The notes: a model not told the origin generated them from the letters alone. A DNA stretch of 64,000 nucleotides from Pseudopelobacter sp964542535 (GCA_964542535.1 CAZIUE010000005.1:169812-233811), one strand, 5' to 3'. Positions 23,939-32,498 are shown, counted from the stretch's first letter. Program-made: numbers and translations.

Positions 23939-24036
23939 GTTGCCATTGATCATTCGGTAATGGTAGTTCCCTGTCTCCGTCACGCCTCCATGCTCCGCCT
24001 CATGGATTCAGGGGTACTGTTCGTACACATCCACCT

Positions 24037-24052
24037 AGCACGTACCGCGCCA
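24037..24052 (-). promoter_or_regulatory. sigma-54 promoter of the nifEN operon
   Basis: Read on the minus strand this is TGGCGCGGTACGTGCT, 14 of 16 positions matching TGGCACGNNNNTTGCW with exact GG-N10-GC spacing. The start site would lie near 24026, giving a leader of about 160 bases. Confidence 0.7.
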
Positions 24053-24301
24053 ACTTGTAAAACTGCGGAAATGCCGTGTGGATACGTGATGCATTCGTAC
24101 GGGCATCCCGATTAGGCCGCACCAGCTGCCTCATATTTGTGCAAAGCCTGCCGCCAGCGCCCACGCAATGACAAACGGCTGACGTCCGTGCCCCGGGATC
24201 ACCCATTGCATTGGCCGGAATGATTGCATAAGGTAAGGTGTCTCCGGCATTTTCCATCCCTCACCTCCAATCTCTCTCACGGGAGCGGGGATGTCGTGAA
24301 C

Positions 24302-24465
24302 CTGAATCCGTGATGCCGGAGACCTGCGTGCCTGAAAGAGCCGGAGCCATAACGCCGCCACCGGCGTTGCAACCGTCAGCCCAAGTGAGCCTCCGCCGAA
24401 CCGTCCCCTGCCGCGGGACACAGACCTTTCAGGCACGGGGAGACAGCGAGGCGTCACGGATTCAG
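24302..24465. repeat. MITE-like palindromic element, copy A
   Basis: Terminal inverted repeats CTGAATCCGTGATGCC (24302-24317) and its complement at 24450-24465 match at 15 of 16 bases. A second nested pair GTGCCTGAAAG/CTTTCAGGCAC is perfect. A similar element with an inverted core lies at 54979-55158. No coding potential was seen. The rest of the gap 23865-24514 holds the nifEN leader and promoter; I see nothing else in it. Confidence 0.8.
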
Positions 24466-24514
24466 AATGAAATCAAACTGAAAATCTGTGTTACGTAGAC
24501 AAGGTACCAGTGCC

Positions 24515-25453
24515 ATGTTCGAGATCGAAGAAACGCGCCAGGGGACGGGGGAGGAGTGGCTGTCCCCGGTTCCCGGACAGGACCGGCCTCTGGAGCGGGA
24601 GCAGGCCCGGCTCTGGGCCCTGGTCCTCACCGCCCGCTCCATCCCCTGCCGCATCGAGCTGGCAAGCAGCGGATACCGGCTGCTGGTGCCGGCAGTCAAC
24701 CTGGAGAGCGCCCGGTCCGAGCTGCGCCTGTACGAGGAGCAGAACCGCGACTGGCCTCCTCCGCCCCCCCGGGCGCGCTCGCTGGTGGAAAACACCCTGC
24801 CCACCCTGGCGGTGCTGATCCTGCTGGCCACCTTCCACAACCTGACCCTGCTGGATATCCCCCTGCCGGGGCGGGGGATTGTGGACCTGACTGATCTGGG
24901 GGAGCTCCAGGGTGCCGCCGTGCGTGAGGGACAGTGGTGGCGTCTGGTCACCTCACTGACCCTGCACGCCGACCTCCCGCACCTCGTGGGCAACCTGTGC
25001 ATCGGCGGCGCGATCATCGTCATGCTCTGTCGGGAGCTGGGCTCGGGGCTGGCCTGGAGCCTGCTGCTGGGGGCGGGAGTGTTGGGCAATCTGGCCAATG
25101 CCTGGGCGCAATCGCCGGACCACCGTTCCCTGGGTGCATCCACCGCCCTGTTCGGGGCCATGGGCATCTTCGCGGCCATGAGCATGGTACGCTACCGCCG
25201 CCACTCCCCGCGGCGCTGGCAGGTACCCCTGGCCGCCGGCCTGGCCCTGCTGGCGCTGCTGGGCAGCCAGGGGGAGCGCACCGACCTGGGGGCGCACCTG
25301 TTCGGCTTTGCCTTCGGCCTCGGGCTGGGCCTGGTAACAGAAGTGCTGCTGGAACGTTACGGCCGTCCGGGTCGTTACTCCAGCATCCTGATGGCCCTGG
25401 CCTCGGCCCTGGTGGTGCTTCTGGCCTGGTGGGCGGCCCTGGCCCGTTCCTGA
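24515..25453 (+). CDS. rhomboid-family intramembrane serine protease
   Basis: The 312-residue protein has a soluble N-terminal domain (about 1-95) followed by roughly six or seven hydrophobic helices. Rhomboid landmarks are HADLPHLVGNL, the serine in LGASTALFGAMG and the histidine in DLGAHLFGFAFG, giving the Ser-His dyad inside the membrane. Substrates are unknown. Start MFEIEE at 24515 is preferred to the earlier TTG because AAGG lies upstream. It is a single gene, 122 bases before the oxidoreductase gene. Confidence 0.85.
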   Translation: MFEIEETRQGTGEEWLSPVPGQDRPLEREQARLWALVLTARSIPCRIELASSGYRLLVPAVNLESARSELRLYEEQNRDWPPPPPRARSLVENTLPTLAVLILLATFHNLTLLDIPLPGRGIVDLTDLGELQGAAVREGQWWRLVTSLTLHADLPHLVGNLCIGGAIIVMLCRELGSGLAWSLLLGAGVLGNLANAWAQSPDHRSLGASTALFGAMGIFAAMSMVRYRRHSPRRWQVPLAAGLALLALLGSQGERTDLGAHLFGFAFGLGLGLVTEVLLERYGRPGRYSSILMALASALVVLLAWWAALARS

Positions 25454-25574
25454 AACCGGTTTGTTCTCCCGTTGTTTTGTGGTATTCCCAAAGCCGGCAC
25501 CATTGGAATCCAGCCAGGGCAGGACAGGTTGTCCAGGATGCGCCTGCCAGATCAACGTCCAAGGAGACGACACC

Positions 25575-27077
25575 ATGCAAACGAACGAAACCAGATGGCT
25601 CTGCACCCTCTGCGGCTATGTCCACCAGGGGAGCGCTCCACCTGACAGCTGCCCCATCTGCGCGGCCACGCCCGACCTGTTCGAACCCCAGCAGGCCGCC
25701 CAGATCGCACCACCCCGGCAGGCCGGCGACCAGTGGCGCTGCATGACCTGCGACTACATCCACCAGGGCACGGCCCCCCCGGCCGCCTGCCCGGTCTGCG
25801 GCCTGGGAGCAGAGCAGTTCGAGTCGCACCGGGACGAACAGCAGGTCACGGCCACCTGCGACGCTGTCTCGGTGGTGATCGCGGGAGCCGGCATCGCCGG
25901 GGTGTCCGCCGCCGAGGCGGTCCGGCGTGCCTCGCCCACGGCACGGATCACCCTGCTGAGCAAGGAGCCCGATCTTCCCTACTACCGCATCAACCTGACC
26001 CGCTATCTGGCAGGCGAGATCACCCGTGACGATCTGACCATGCATCCGGAGCAGTGGTATCGGGACAACGACATCATGCTCCGCCTCTCCACCGAGTTGC
26101 GCGGCTTCGATCCGGTTGCCGGGATGCTGACCCTCCACAACGGCGAACAGCTGGAGTACGACCGCCTGATCCTGGCCCTGGGGTCACACCCCTTCGTCCC
26201 CCCCATCCCCGGAGCCAACCGCCAGAATGTGGCTGTGCTGCGTACCCTGGGGGATGCCGACTCCATCCTCGACCGGCTGCGCCCCGGTTTAAGCTGCGCC
26301 ATCATCGGTGGCGGCGTCCTGGGGCTGGAGGTTGCCGGTGCTTTGGCACGACAAGGCCTGAACGTAACCCAGCTGGAGGGATTTCCCTGGCTGATGCCCC
26401 AGCAGCTCAACCGCAGCGCCGGGGAACTGCTGGCGCGGCATGCCCAGAAACTGGGCATCTCCATCCGCACCGATGCCCGCATCAAACAGATCGACGGCGA
26501 TGAGCGGGCCCGGGGGGTCGTCCTGGAGAGCGGCGAGACCATTGCCGCCGAGCTGGTGATCATCACGGCGGGGGTGCGCTCCAACAGCTACCTGCCGCGC
26601 CAGACACGGCTGACGGTAAACCAGGGGGTGGTGGTGGACGACCATCTCCAGACCAGCGACGAGCGCATCCTCGCCGCGGGAGACCTGACCGAACACCGCG
26701 GGGTCTGTTACGGCACCTGGACTCCGGCCCAGTTCCAGGGGACCATAGCCGGCATGAACGCCGCGGGCGGCAGGTTGGAGTTCGCCGGCATCCCCCGCTC
26801 CAACACCCTCAAGGTGCTCAATCTTGAGCTGTTCAGCATCGGCCAGGTTCATCCCGACGACGGCAGCTACCAGTGTTTCGAGGAGCTCGACGGAGAACGT
26901 TACCACTACATCGTCTTCCGGGACGGCAGGCTGGTGGGCGCCATCCTGATGGGGGACATGGGGCCGGCGGCCGCCATCAAGCGCCTGATCGAGGCGAAGA
27001 GTTCCTGCGGCGACCTGCTGCGCGGCGATACGCCCACCATGGAACGGATCCTGGCTTTTATCGAGGCATCACGGTAG
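25575..27077 (+). CDS. FAD/NAD-dependent oxidoreductase with two N-terminal rubredoxin domains
   Basis: The 500-residue protein begins with two short rubredoxin-like knuckles: CTLCGYVHQG...CPICAA (about 8-37) and CMTCDYIHQG...CPVCGL (about 56-85). These are followed by an NADH:rubredoxin-oxidoreductase-type flavoprotein with GAGIAGVSAAEAVR, ALGSHPFVPPIPG, IIGGGVLGLEVAGAL and AAGDLTEH. The family passes electrons from NAD(P)H through flavin to rubredoxin and on to oxygen- or peroxide-reducing enzymes. A rubrerythrin is encoded at 41 kb. Start 25575 follows AAGGAG. Confidence 0.88.
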   Translation: MQTNETRWLCTLCGYVHQGSAPPDSCPICAATPDLFEPQQAAQIAPPRQAGDQWRCMTCDYIHQGTAPPAACPVCGLGAEQFESHRDEQQVTATCDAVSVVIAGAGIAGVSAAEAVRRASPTARITLLSKEPDLPYYRINLTRYLAGEITRDDLTMHPEQWYRDNDIMLRLSTELRGFDPVAGMLTLHNGEQLEYDRLILALGSHPFVPPIPGANRQNVAVLRTLGDADSILDRLRPGLSCAIIGGGVLGLEVAGALARQGLNVTQLEGFPWLMPQQLNRSAGELLARHAQKLGISIRTDARIKQIDGDERARGVVLESGETIAAELVIITAGVRSNSYLPRQTRLTVNQGVVVDDHLQTSDERILAAGDLTEHRGVCYGTWTPAQFQGTIAGMNAAGGRLEFAGIPRSNTLKVLNLELFSIGQVHPDDGSYQCFEELDGERYHYIVFRDGRLVGAILMGDMGPAAAIKRLIEAKSSCGDLLRGDTPTMERILAFIEASR

Positions 27078-27145
27078 AAGTTTGTCGGTTTTTCCAGCCG
27101 CGACTCGGACGGAGGCACCGTATCTATCACCCTGAGGCGGGTCCC

Positions 27146-27173
27146 GGGGTGGCCGGTTCGAACCGGCCACCCC
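27146..27173. terminator. 28-base perfect palindrome after the oxidoreductase gene
   Basis: GGGGTGGCCGGTT-CG-AACCGGCCACCCC, 13-base arms. It has the position of a terminator 69 bases after the stop, but only a weak T-run follows. The remaining gap to gdhA (27174-27552) contains the sigma-54 promoter and no gene that I can support. Confidence 0.5.
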
Positions 27174-27357
27174 GAACGTTTCAGGCTCTTCCCCCCACTG
27201 TGTAATCTGAAGACGACCGCACTACTCGGGCGAGTACACAGAGCACACCACCCACTCGCCCGCTGCTCAGCAACCAGTCATCCCACCACCACAACAAAGC
27301 TGCAAGTGACCAATATAGCATCATTATGCACAAAATATCAGCTAATGCCCGAAACAA

Positions 27358-27373
27358 GGGCACAGGCATTGCA
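27358..27373 (+). promoter_or_regulatory. sigma-54 promoter of gdhA
   Basis: GGGCACAGGCATTGCA matches TGGCACGNNNNTTGCW at 14 of 16 positions with exact GG-N10-GC spacing. Transcription would start near 27384, leaving a leader of about 170 bases. This suggests nitrogen control of glutamate dehydrogenase. Confidence 0.65.
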
Positions 27374-27552
27374 TATATTTTGGGCTTTCATTCGGATGGA
27401 GACACGCCACCCAGCCGGACAGACTGCGGAACTGCCGTTGCGCGCGGCGGTATCTGCCGAAAAAACAGGCTGCACGGTTCCTCCCCGTCCGGGAAGCATT
27501 CAGTGCCGCCCAAAGGGCAATGCATTCAATACAGGCAAAGGAGAAGGAAGCA

Positions 27553-28908
27553 ATGACAAGCATGGCAAAAGTTGACGAAAAGTTGCAGGGCATCTATCAG
27601 GACGTCCTCAAGCGCAACCCCGGCGAAGTCGAGTTCCACCAGGCAGTTGCAGAAGTCCTGGAAACCCTCGGACCGGTTGTGGCCAAGAATCCCGAGTATC
27701 TGGAGCGCAAGATCATCGAGCGCATCTGCGAACCGGAACGCCAGATCATCTTCAGGGTACCCTGGCAGGACGACAAGGGAGAAGTCCACATCAACCGCGG
27801 CTTCCGCGTCCAGTTCAACTCCGCCATCGGCCCCTACAAGGGCGGCATCCGGTTCCATCCCTCGGTCTACCTGGGTATCATCAAGTTCCTGGGCTTCGAG
27901 CAGATTTTCAAGAACTCCCTGACCGGCATGCCCATCGGCGGCGCCAAGGGCGGATCGGACTTCGACCCCAAGGGGAGGTCCGATGACGAGATCATGCGCT
28001 TCTGCCAGAGCTTCATGACCGAACTCTTCCGTCACCTGGGCGAGCACACCGACGTTCCGGCCGGCGATATCGGCGTTGGCGGCCGCGAGATCGGCTACAT
28101 GTTCGGCCAGTACAAGCGCCTCAACAACCGCTGGGAAGCGGGCGTCCTGACCGGCAAAGGGCTCAAGTGGGGCGGCTCCCTGGTACGTCCCGAAGCCACC
28201 GGTTACGGTTCCACGTACTTCGTCAACGAAGCTCTCAAGATGCGCAACCAGTCCCTGGAAGGCAAGACCTGCCTGGTGTCCGGCTCCGGCAACGTGGCCA
28301 TTTACACCATCGAGAAGATCCAGCAGCTGGGCGGCAAGTGCGTTGCCTGCTCCGACAGCAACGGCGTGATCTATCACGAGAAAGGGCTTGACCTGGCCCT
28401 GATCAAGCAGCTCAAGGAAGTAGAGCGTCGCCGCATCGCCGACTACGCCACCTATCACAAGGACGCCAAGTACACCGCCAACGGCAATATCTGGGAGATC
28501 CCCTGCGACGTGGCCATGCCCTCCGCCACCCAGAACGAGATCAACGGCAGGGACGCCGAGATCCTGGTGAAGAACGGCTGTATCGCCGTGGGCGAAGGCG
28601 CCAACATGCCGACCAACCCGGACGGCATCAAGGTCTTCCAGGACGCCAAGATCGCCTACTGCCCGGGCAAGGCCTGCAACGCCGGCGGCGTGGCTACCTC
28701 GGCCCTGGAGATGCAGCAGAACGCCCAGCGCGATTCCTGGACGTTCGAAGAGACCGAAAAGAAGCTGGAGAAGATCATGGTCGGCATCCACAAGCTCTGC
28801 TACAAGACCGCGGAAGAGTACGGCCAGCCCGGAAACTACGTGCTGGGCGCCAATATCGCCGGTTTCATCAAGGTCGCCGACGCCATGGTTGCCCACGGCC
28901 TGATCTGA
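27553..28908 (+). CDS. gdhA: glutamate dehydrogenase (NADP-type, hexameric)
   Basis: The 451-residue enzyme interconverts 2-oxoglutarate plus ammonia and glutamate, linking nitrogen assimilation to the TCA cycle. Family blocks are GPYKGGIRFHPSV, MPIGGAKGGSDFDPKGRS with the catalytic lysine, DVPAGDIGVGGREIGYM, the Rossmann motif VSGSGNVAIYTIEK and GEGANMPTNP. Length is that of the small bacterial hexameric class, usually NADP-dependent. Start 27553 follows AGGAGAAGGA. It is a single gene with a strong bidirectional terminator. Confidence 0.95.
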   Translation: MTSMAKVDEKLQGIYQDVLKRNPGEVEFHQAVAEVLETLGPVVAKNPEYLERKIIERICEPERQIIFRVPWQDDKGEVHINRGFRVQFNSAIGPYKGGIRFHPSVYLGIIKFLGFEQIFKNSLTGMPIGGAKGGSDFDPKGRSDDEIMRFCQSFMTELFRHLGEHTDVPAGDIGVGGREIGYMFGQYKRLNNRWEAGVLTGKGLKWGGSLVRPEATGYGSTYFVNEALKMRNQSLEGKTCLVSGSGNVAIYTIEKIQQLGGKCVACSDSNGVIYHEKGLDLALIKQLKEVERRRIADYATYHKDAKYTANGNIWEIPCDVAMPSATQNEINGRDAEILVKNGCIAVGEGANMPTNPDGIKVFQDAKIAYCPGKACNAGGVATSALEMQQNAQRDSWTFEETEKKLEKIMVGIHKLCYKTAEEYGQPGNYVLGANIAGFIKVADAMVAHGLI

Positions 28909-28927
28909 TCACCGACGTCGCCTAACC

Positions 28928-28974
28928 GAAGAATAAAAAAAGCCCCGCCTAGAGCGGGGCTTTTTTTATTCTTC
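28928..28974. terminator. bidirectional terminator after gdhA
   Basis: A 21-base perfect inverted repeat with a 5-base loop. GC-rich core GCCCCGC/GCGGGGC is flanked by A7 on the left and T7 on the right, so it works in both directions. Confidence 0.93.
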
Positions 28975-29093
28975 CGTCACGGCTCTCCCTGGCCGGCCAG
29001 GGCTCCCACCGTTCGCAACGGTTGCCGTTCACACAAAACCGGATACAGTTTATGACAACGGTTCCACTTTTCCCCTGCGAAAGGAGTCAGCCC

Positions 29094-30269
29094 ATGAAAG
29101 CAGCCATACTCCGTCCGCTCCTGATGGTACTGTCCCTGATTTGCCTGCCCCTTGCGGCACAGGCGGCAGACAGCGGAAAGGATTTTGTAGGCTCTGAAAA
29201 ATGCCGGAGCTGCCATGCCCGGGAGTACAACAGCTGGAAGGACAGCTACCATGCCAAGATCGTACGCACCAGGAAAGCGGGAATGCTGAAGGAGGCCTTT
29301 GAAAAATGGACGTCCGACGGAACCGGTCCGGGTCCCACCAAAGGCAACATTACCGGAAAGACCTTCACGCTCCAGGAGGTGCAGTACGTGGTCGGTTCCC
29401 GGTGGAAGCAACGCTATCTGGTGAGAAACGAGCAGACCGGCAATCTGCAATTCATGGACAAGCAGTTCAACCGGTTGTCGGGCATGTGGGAGAATTACGG
29501 CCAGAAGAACGACTGGGAGACCCAGTGCGCAACCTGCCGTACCACCGGTTACCGCATCACGGCGTATGATGAAAAAGCGAAGAAGACCATCGGCAGCACT
29601 TTCTCCGAGCACGGCATCGGTTGCGAGGCCTGCCACGGCCCGGGGGCACGACACGTCAAGGCAAAGGGGATGCAGCGGAAGAAAAACATCTTCAACCCGG
29701 CCAACGTTGACATCCAGGCCCAGTCCAAGGTCTGCGGCTACTGCCACGTGAGAGTCGAGAACGAACGCTGGCACACCGCCCAGGGCAACCGCCGCGAGGA
29801 CATGCCCGCGCCGAAACAAGGAGAGAGTTACCGGGCAGGGGAAGACTGGACAACCTGGTCCGGCATCACCATGCCGGGGCTACAGGCCGAAAACCCCTTC
29901 ACCAAGGAGTATTCAGGAGACTTGAAGGGGCTCTTCAAGATCGACGAACATGCCAGGGCAAACGGCATCTATGAGGAGGCCAAGCACCACCAGCAGTACC
30001 AGGGATTCATCCAGTCCCCGCACTTCAAGAGCGGAAGTATTTCCTGCATCACCTGCCATGCGCCCCACGCCGGGAAGGGCAAACTGAAGAAGGTCGCCCG
30101 GGAGAGCTGCGGAACCTGCCATGCCCCGTCGTATACCGTGCAGAAGTACATGCCCAACACCGGCCAGACAGCCGGCGGCCTGTTCGTCCGCTCCCATACC
30201 TTTGGCAAGAACCCGCGCACGGGGGGAGCGGGCGCTTCGGACCTGAAAGAACCGAATTACTACGAATAG
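29094..30269 (+). CDS. exported multiheme c-type cytochrome with one degenerate heme site
   Basis: A cleavable signal peptide (hydrophobic LLMVLSLICLPL then AAQAAD) sends the 391-residue protein to the periplasm. Five CxxCH heme motifs are present: CRSCH, CEACH, CGYCH, CITCH and CGTCH. A sixth site reads CATCRTTGY, where related proteins usually have CxxCH before TTGY, so the axial histidine is replaced by Arg. It is probably an electron carrier or an uncharacterised oxidoreductase of the cytochrome c554-like kind. Start 29094 follows AAGGAG. Stands alone between two terminators. Confidence 0.85.
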   Translation: MKAAILRPLLMVLSLICLPLAAQAADSGKDFVGSEKCRSCHAREYNSWKDSYHAKIVRTRKAGMLKEAFEKWTSDGTGPGPTKGNITGKTFTLQEVQYVVGSRWKQRYLVRNEQTGNLQFMDKQFNRLSGMWENYGQKNDWETQCATCRTTGYRITAYDEKAKKTIGSTFSEHGIGCEACHGPGARHVKAKGMQRKKNIFNPANVDIQAQSKVCGYCHVRVENERWHTAQGNRREDMPAPKQGESYRAGEDWTTWSGITMPGLQAENPFTKEYSGDLKGLFKIDEHARANGIYEEAKHHQQYQGFIQSPHFKSGSISCITCHAPHAGKGKLKKVARESCGTCHAPSYTVQKYMPNTGQTAGGLFVRSHTFGKNPRTGGAGASDLKEPNYYE

Positions 30270-30289
30270 CACACGTCTGACATGCGGTT

Positions 30290-30324
30290 ACACAAAGAGC
30301 GCCTGTCTCAGGCGCTCTTTGTGT
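30290..30324. terminator. long inverted repeat between cytochrome and ttcA
   Basis: A 16-base perfect stem (ACACAAAGAGCGCCTG and complement) with a 3-base TCT loop lies between two convergent genes. The ends are AT-rich, so it can serve both directions. Confidence 0.75.
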
Positions 30325-30447
30325 GTCACTCTACCCACATCCGTCAACCGAAAGCTGCCTGAGTTCGTACGGACGGACCTTCTCCGGCTGCTCGCAACCG
30401 TCCGTTTCCAGGTTCTGCTGTTGATACCACTGCCCCGCATGGGCAGG

Positions 30448-31236
30448 TCAGAACCGCCGGTCCAGCAGATGCCGGGGCTGGACATTGGCCAGCGCCTTGA
30501 GCAGGCTGTTCCTGACATGGGGAATCTCCCGCTCCAGCCGGTTCAGCAGTTCTTTCATGCGTTTGCGCTGCAAGTCGCCGGAGTCGCTCACCGGGCAGCA
30601 GCAGCCGACCACCGGCAGACCGGCCTGCCGCGTAAAATCGATGATCTCCCCCTCGGCCGCGTACACCAGCGGCCGGATGACGGTGATGCGGCCGTTATCG
30701 GCCAGCATGGCGGCCGACATGGCCTTGAGCGAGCCGACGAAGAACTGGTTCAGGAGCAGGGTCTCGATGAAATCGTCGCGGTGATGCCCCAGGGCCAGCT
30801 TGTTGCACCCCAGGCTATCGACCAGGCCGTACAGCGCCCCCCGTTTCAGGCGGGCGCAGATGGAACAGTAGGAGGAGCCGGGACGGCGTTTTTCCGTGAT
30901 GACCTGGTAGTGAGTGGTTGTTTCCAGGTGGCAGGGGATACCCAGGGAGGAGACGTACTCCCGAATGGCGTCGCCGCGGAAACCGGGGTAGCCGGAATCG
31001 ATGATCACGGCCACCAGCCGGAAGTCGACGGGAGCCCGACGGCGCAACTCCTCCAGCAGGAGCAGCAGGGTGTAGGAATCCTTCCCCCCCGAAACCCCCA
31101 CCGCGATGCGATCCCCCTCCCGAATCATGGAGAAATCCGCCACCGCCCTGCCCACCGCGTGGCGCAGCCTGCGGAACAGCGGCAGCCGGCGCAGTTCCTC
31201 GGGGGGCAACGGCAGGGCGCTAGGCTCCACGCACAT
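30448..31236 (-). CDS. ttcA: tRNA 2-thiocytidine biosynthesis protein TtcA family
   Basis: The 262-residue PP-loop ATPase thiolates C32 of certain tRNAs in TtcA proteins. It has the PP-loop GVSGGKDSYTLL, a CxxC (SYCSICARLKRG) and a later cysteine (CCCPVSDSGD), as required for the Fe-S cluster form. The start overlaps the end of metX. ATG at 31236 directly touches the GGAGG sequence, so the GTG at 31230, six bases after GGAGG, is the more likely true start. It is second in the metX transcript. Confidence 0.82.
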   Translation of the reverse strand: MCVEPSALPLPPEELRRLPLFRRLRHAVGRAVADFSMIREGDRIAVGVSGGKDSYTLLLLLEELRRRAPVDFRLVAVIIDSGYPGFRGDAIREYVSSLGIPCHLETTTHYQVITEKRRPGSSYCSICARLKRGALYGLVDSLGCNKLALGHHRDDFIETLLLNQFFVGSLKAMSAAMLADNGRITVIRPLVYAAEGEIIDFTRQAGLPVVGCCCPVSDSGDLQRKRMKELLNRLEREIPHVRNSLLKALANVQPRHLLDRRF

Positions 31237-32326
31237 CCTCCAGGAAGCGCCTCACCAGGGGGGTGAAGGCCTCGTGCTCCAGCAGGAAGGCATCATGGCC
31301 GTAGGATGAGCCGATCAGGTGGTACTCCACCTGCTTGCCCAGATCCCGCAGGCAGGAAACCATCTCCTCGGTCTGGCAGGGAGGGTAGAGCCAATCGGAG
31401 GAAAAGGCGAAGAACTGCAGCGGCACTCCGACTCCGGCGAATGCCTCGGCCATGGACTCGTACCCCCAGGAGACGTCGTACAGGTCCAGGGCCTTGGCCA
31501 GGTAGAGGAAGGAGTTGGCGTCGAAGCGGCCGACGAAGCTGTAGCCGTTGTAATCCAGATAGCGCTCCACCTCGAACTGGCCGAAGAAGTCGAACTGGCC
31601 GTCCCGGGCGGAGAATTTGCGGCCGAACTTGGCCTGCATGGACTGGTCGGAGAGGAAGGTGATATGGCCGATGGCCCGGGCCAGGGCCAGACCGTCCTTG
31701 GGGTTGCTCTTGTACTCCCCCTTGCGCCAGGTGGGGTCATTGAAGATGGCCCAGCGGGCGATGGCGTTCATGGAAATGGCCAGGGGGGAAGGGCGGGGAG
31801 TAGTGGCCAGGAGCACCGCCGAGGAGATGGAATCCGGATACTGGGTGACCCACTCCAGGGTCTGCATCCCCCCCATGCTCCCCCCCATGACACTGAGCAG
31901 TCGCGGGATTCCCAACTTCTCGATGAGCAGCTTCTGGGCCCGCACCATGTCCCTGACGGTGACCACCGGAAAGCTCAGGTTGTAGCGCTTGCCGGTTTTG
32001 GGATTGATAGAGGCCGGTCCGGTTGAGCCGAAACAGGAACCGATCACGTTGGAGCAGATCACGAAGTAGTGGTCGGTGTCCAAAAGCCGGCCGGGGCCGA
32101 CGATGGCGTCCCACCACCCCGGCTTGGGGTCGTCCTCACTCTGTTTGCCCGCCAGGTGGGCGCTGCCGGTCCAGGCGTGTTCCACCAGGATGGCGTTGGA
32201 AGCGTCGGGGGCAAGGGTTCCGTAGGTCTCGTAGACAAGGGTGATGGGGGCCAGAATGCGTCCGCTGTCCAGCCTGATGCCGTCGCTGATGGTTATGGAC
32301 TGTTCACGGACGATACTGACGGACAT
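31220..32326 (-). CDS. metX: homoserine O-acetyltransferase MetX
   Basis: The 368-residue alpha/beta-hydrolase-fold enzyme makes O-acetylhomoserine for methionine synthesis. It has LVEHAWTGSAHLAG, the nucleophile in VMGGSMGGMQTLEW, and the His in GHDAFLLE with Asp in FSSDWLYPP. Length is typical. The start ATG is immediately after the riboswitch terminator, whose 3' arm supplies the ribosome-binding sequence AAAGGGG. The 3' end overlaps ttcA by 17 bases. Expression is expected to fall when SAM is plentiful. Confidence 0.94.
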   Translation of the reverse strand: MSVSIVREQSITISDGIRLDSGRILAPITLVYETYGTLAPDASNAILVEHAWTGSAHLAGKQSEDDPKPGWWDAIVGPGRLLDTDHYFVICSNVIGSCFGSTGPASINPKTGKRYNLSFPVVTVRDMVRAQKLLIEKLGIPRLLSVMGGSMGGMQTLEWVTQYPDSISSAVLLATTPRPSPLAISMNAIARWAIFNDPTWRKGEYKSNPKDGLALARAIGHITFLSDQSMQAKFGRKFSARDGQFDFFGQFEVERYLDYNGYSFVGRFDANSFLYLAKALDLYDVSWGYESMAEAFAGVGVPLQFFAFSSDWLYPPCQTEEMVSCLRDLGKQVEYHLIGSSYGHDAFLLEHEAFTPLVRRFLEDVRGA

Positions 32327-32327
32327 G

Positions 32328-32357
32328 AAAAAACCCCTTTACGTGAATGAAAAGGGG
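32328..32357 (-). terminator. SAM riboswitch terminator containing the metX ribosome-binding site
   Basis: Minus-strand CCCCTTT pairs with AAAGGGG, followed by TTTTTT and then directly by the metX ATG. The AAAGGGG arm is also the only good Shine-Dalgarno sequence for metX. Confidence 0.85.
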
Positions 32358-32381
32358 CTGATACGGCAGGAGTCACAGCAC

Positions 32382-32484
32382 ACCCTCTCATCTTTGCCTG
32401 TCGGCAGGAATTAGCACCTGGCGCCGTGCCGGCCGGTTGCTGTGGTTTCACAGGGCCTTTCCCTCCACCACTCGAGATAAGCAG
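32382..32484 (-). promoter_or_regulatory. SAM-I (S-box) riboswitch
   Basis: On the minus strand the S-box blocks appear in order: CTTATC-GAG, GTGGAGGGA, GGCCCTGTGAAACC, CAGCAACC, GGTGCTAATTCCTGC and AAAGATGAGAG. S-adenosylmethionine binding should favour the terminator before metX. Confidence 0.95.
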
Positions 32485-32498
32485 GTTTATGGTTCAGA

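Noticed and set aside
24130..24300. possible c-di-GMP riboswitch (GCAAAGCC block)
   Set aside because: The short block is present, but the tetraloop-receptor and second conserved stem of GEMM RNAs could not be found.
27146..27173. tRNA-like GGTTCGAACC sequence
   Set aside because: It is the centre of a 28-base perfect palindrome. No acceptor, D or anticodon arms can be drawn around it.
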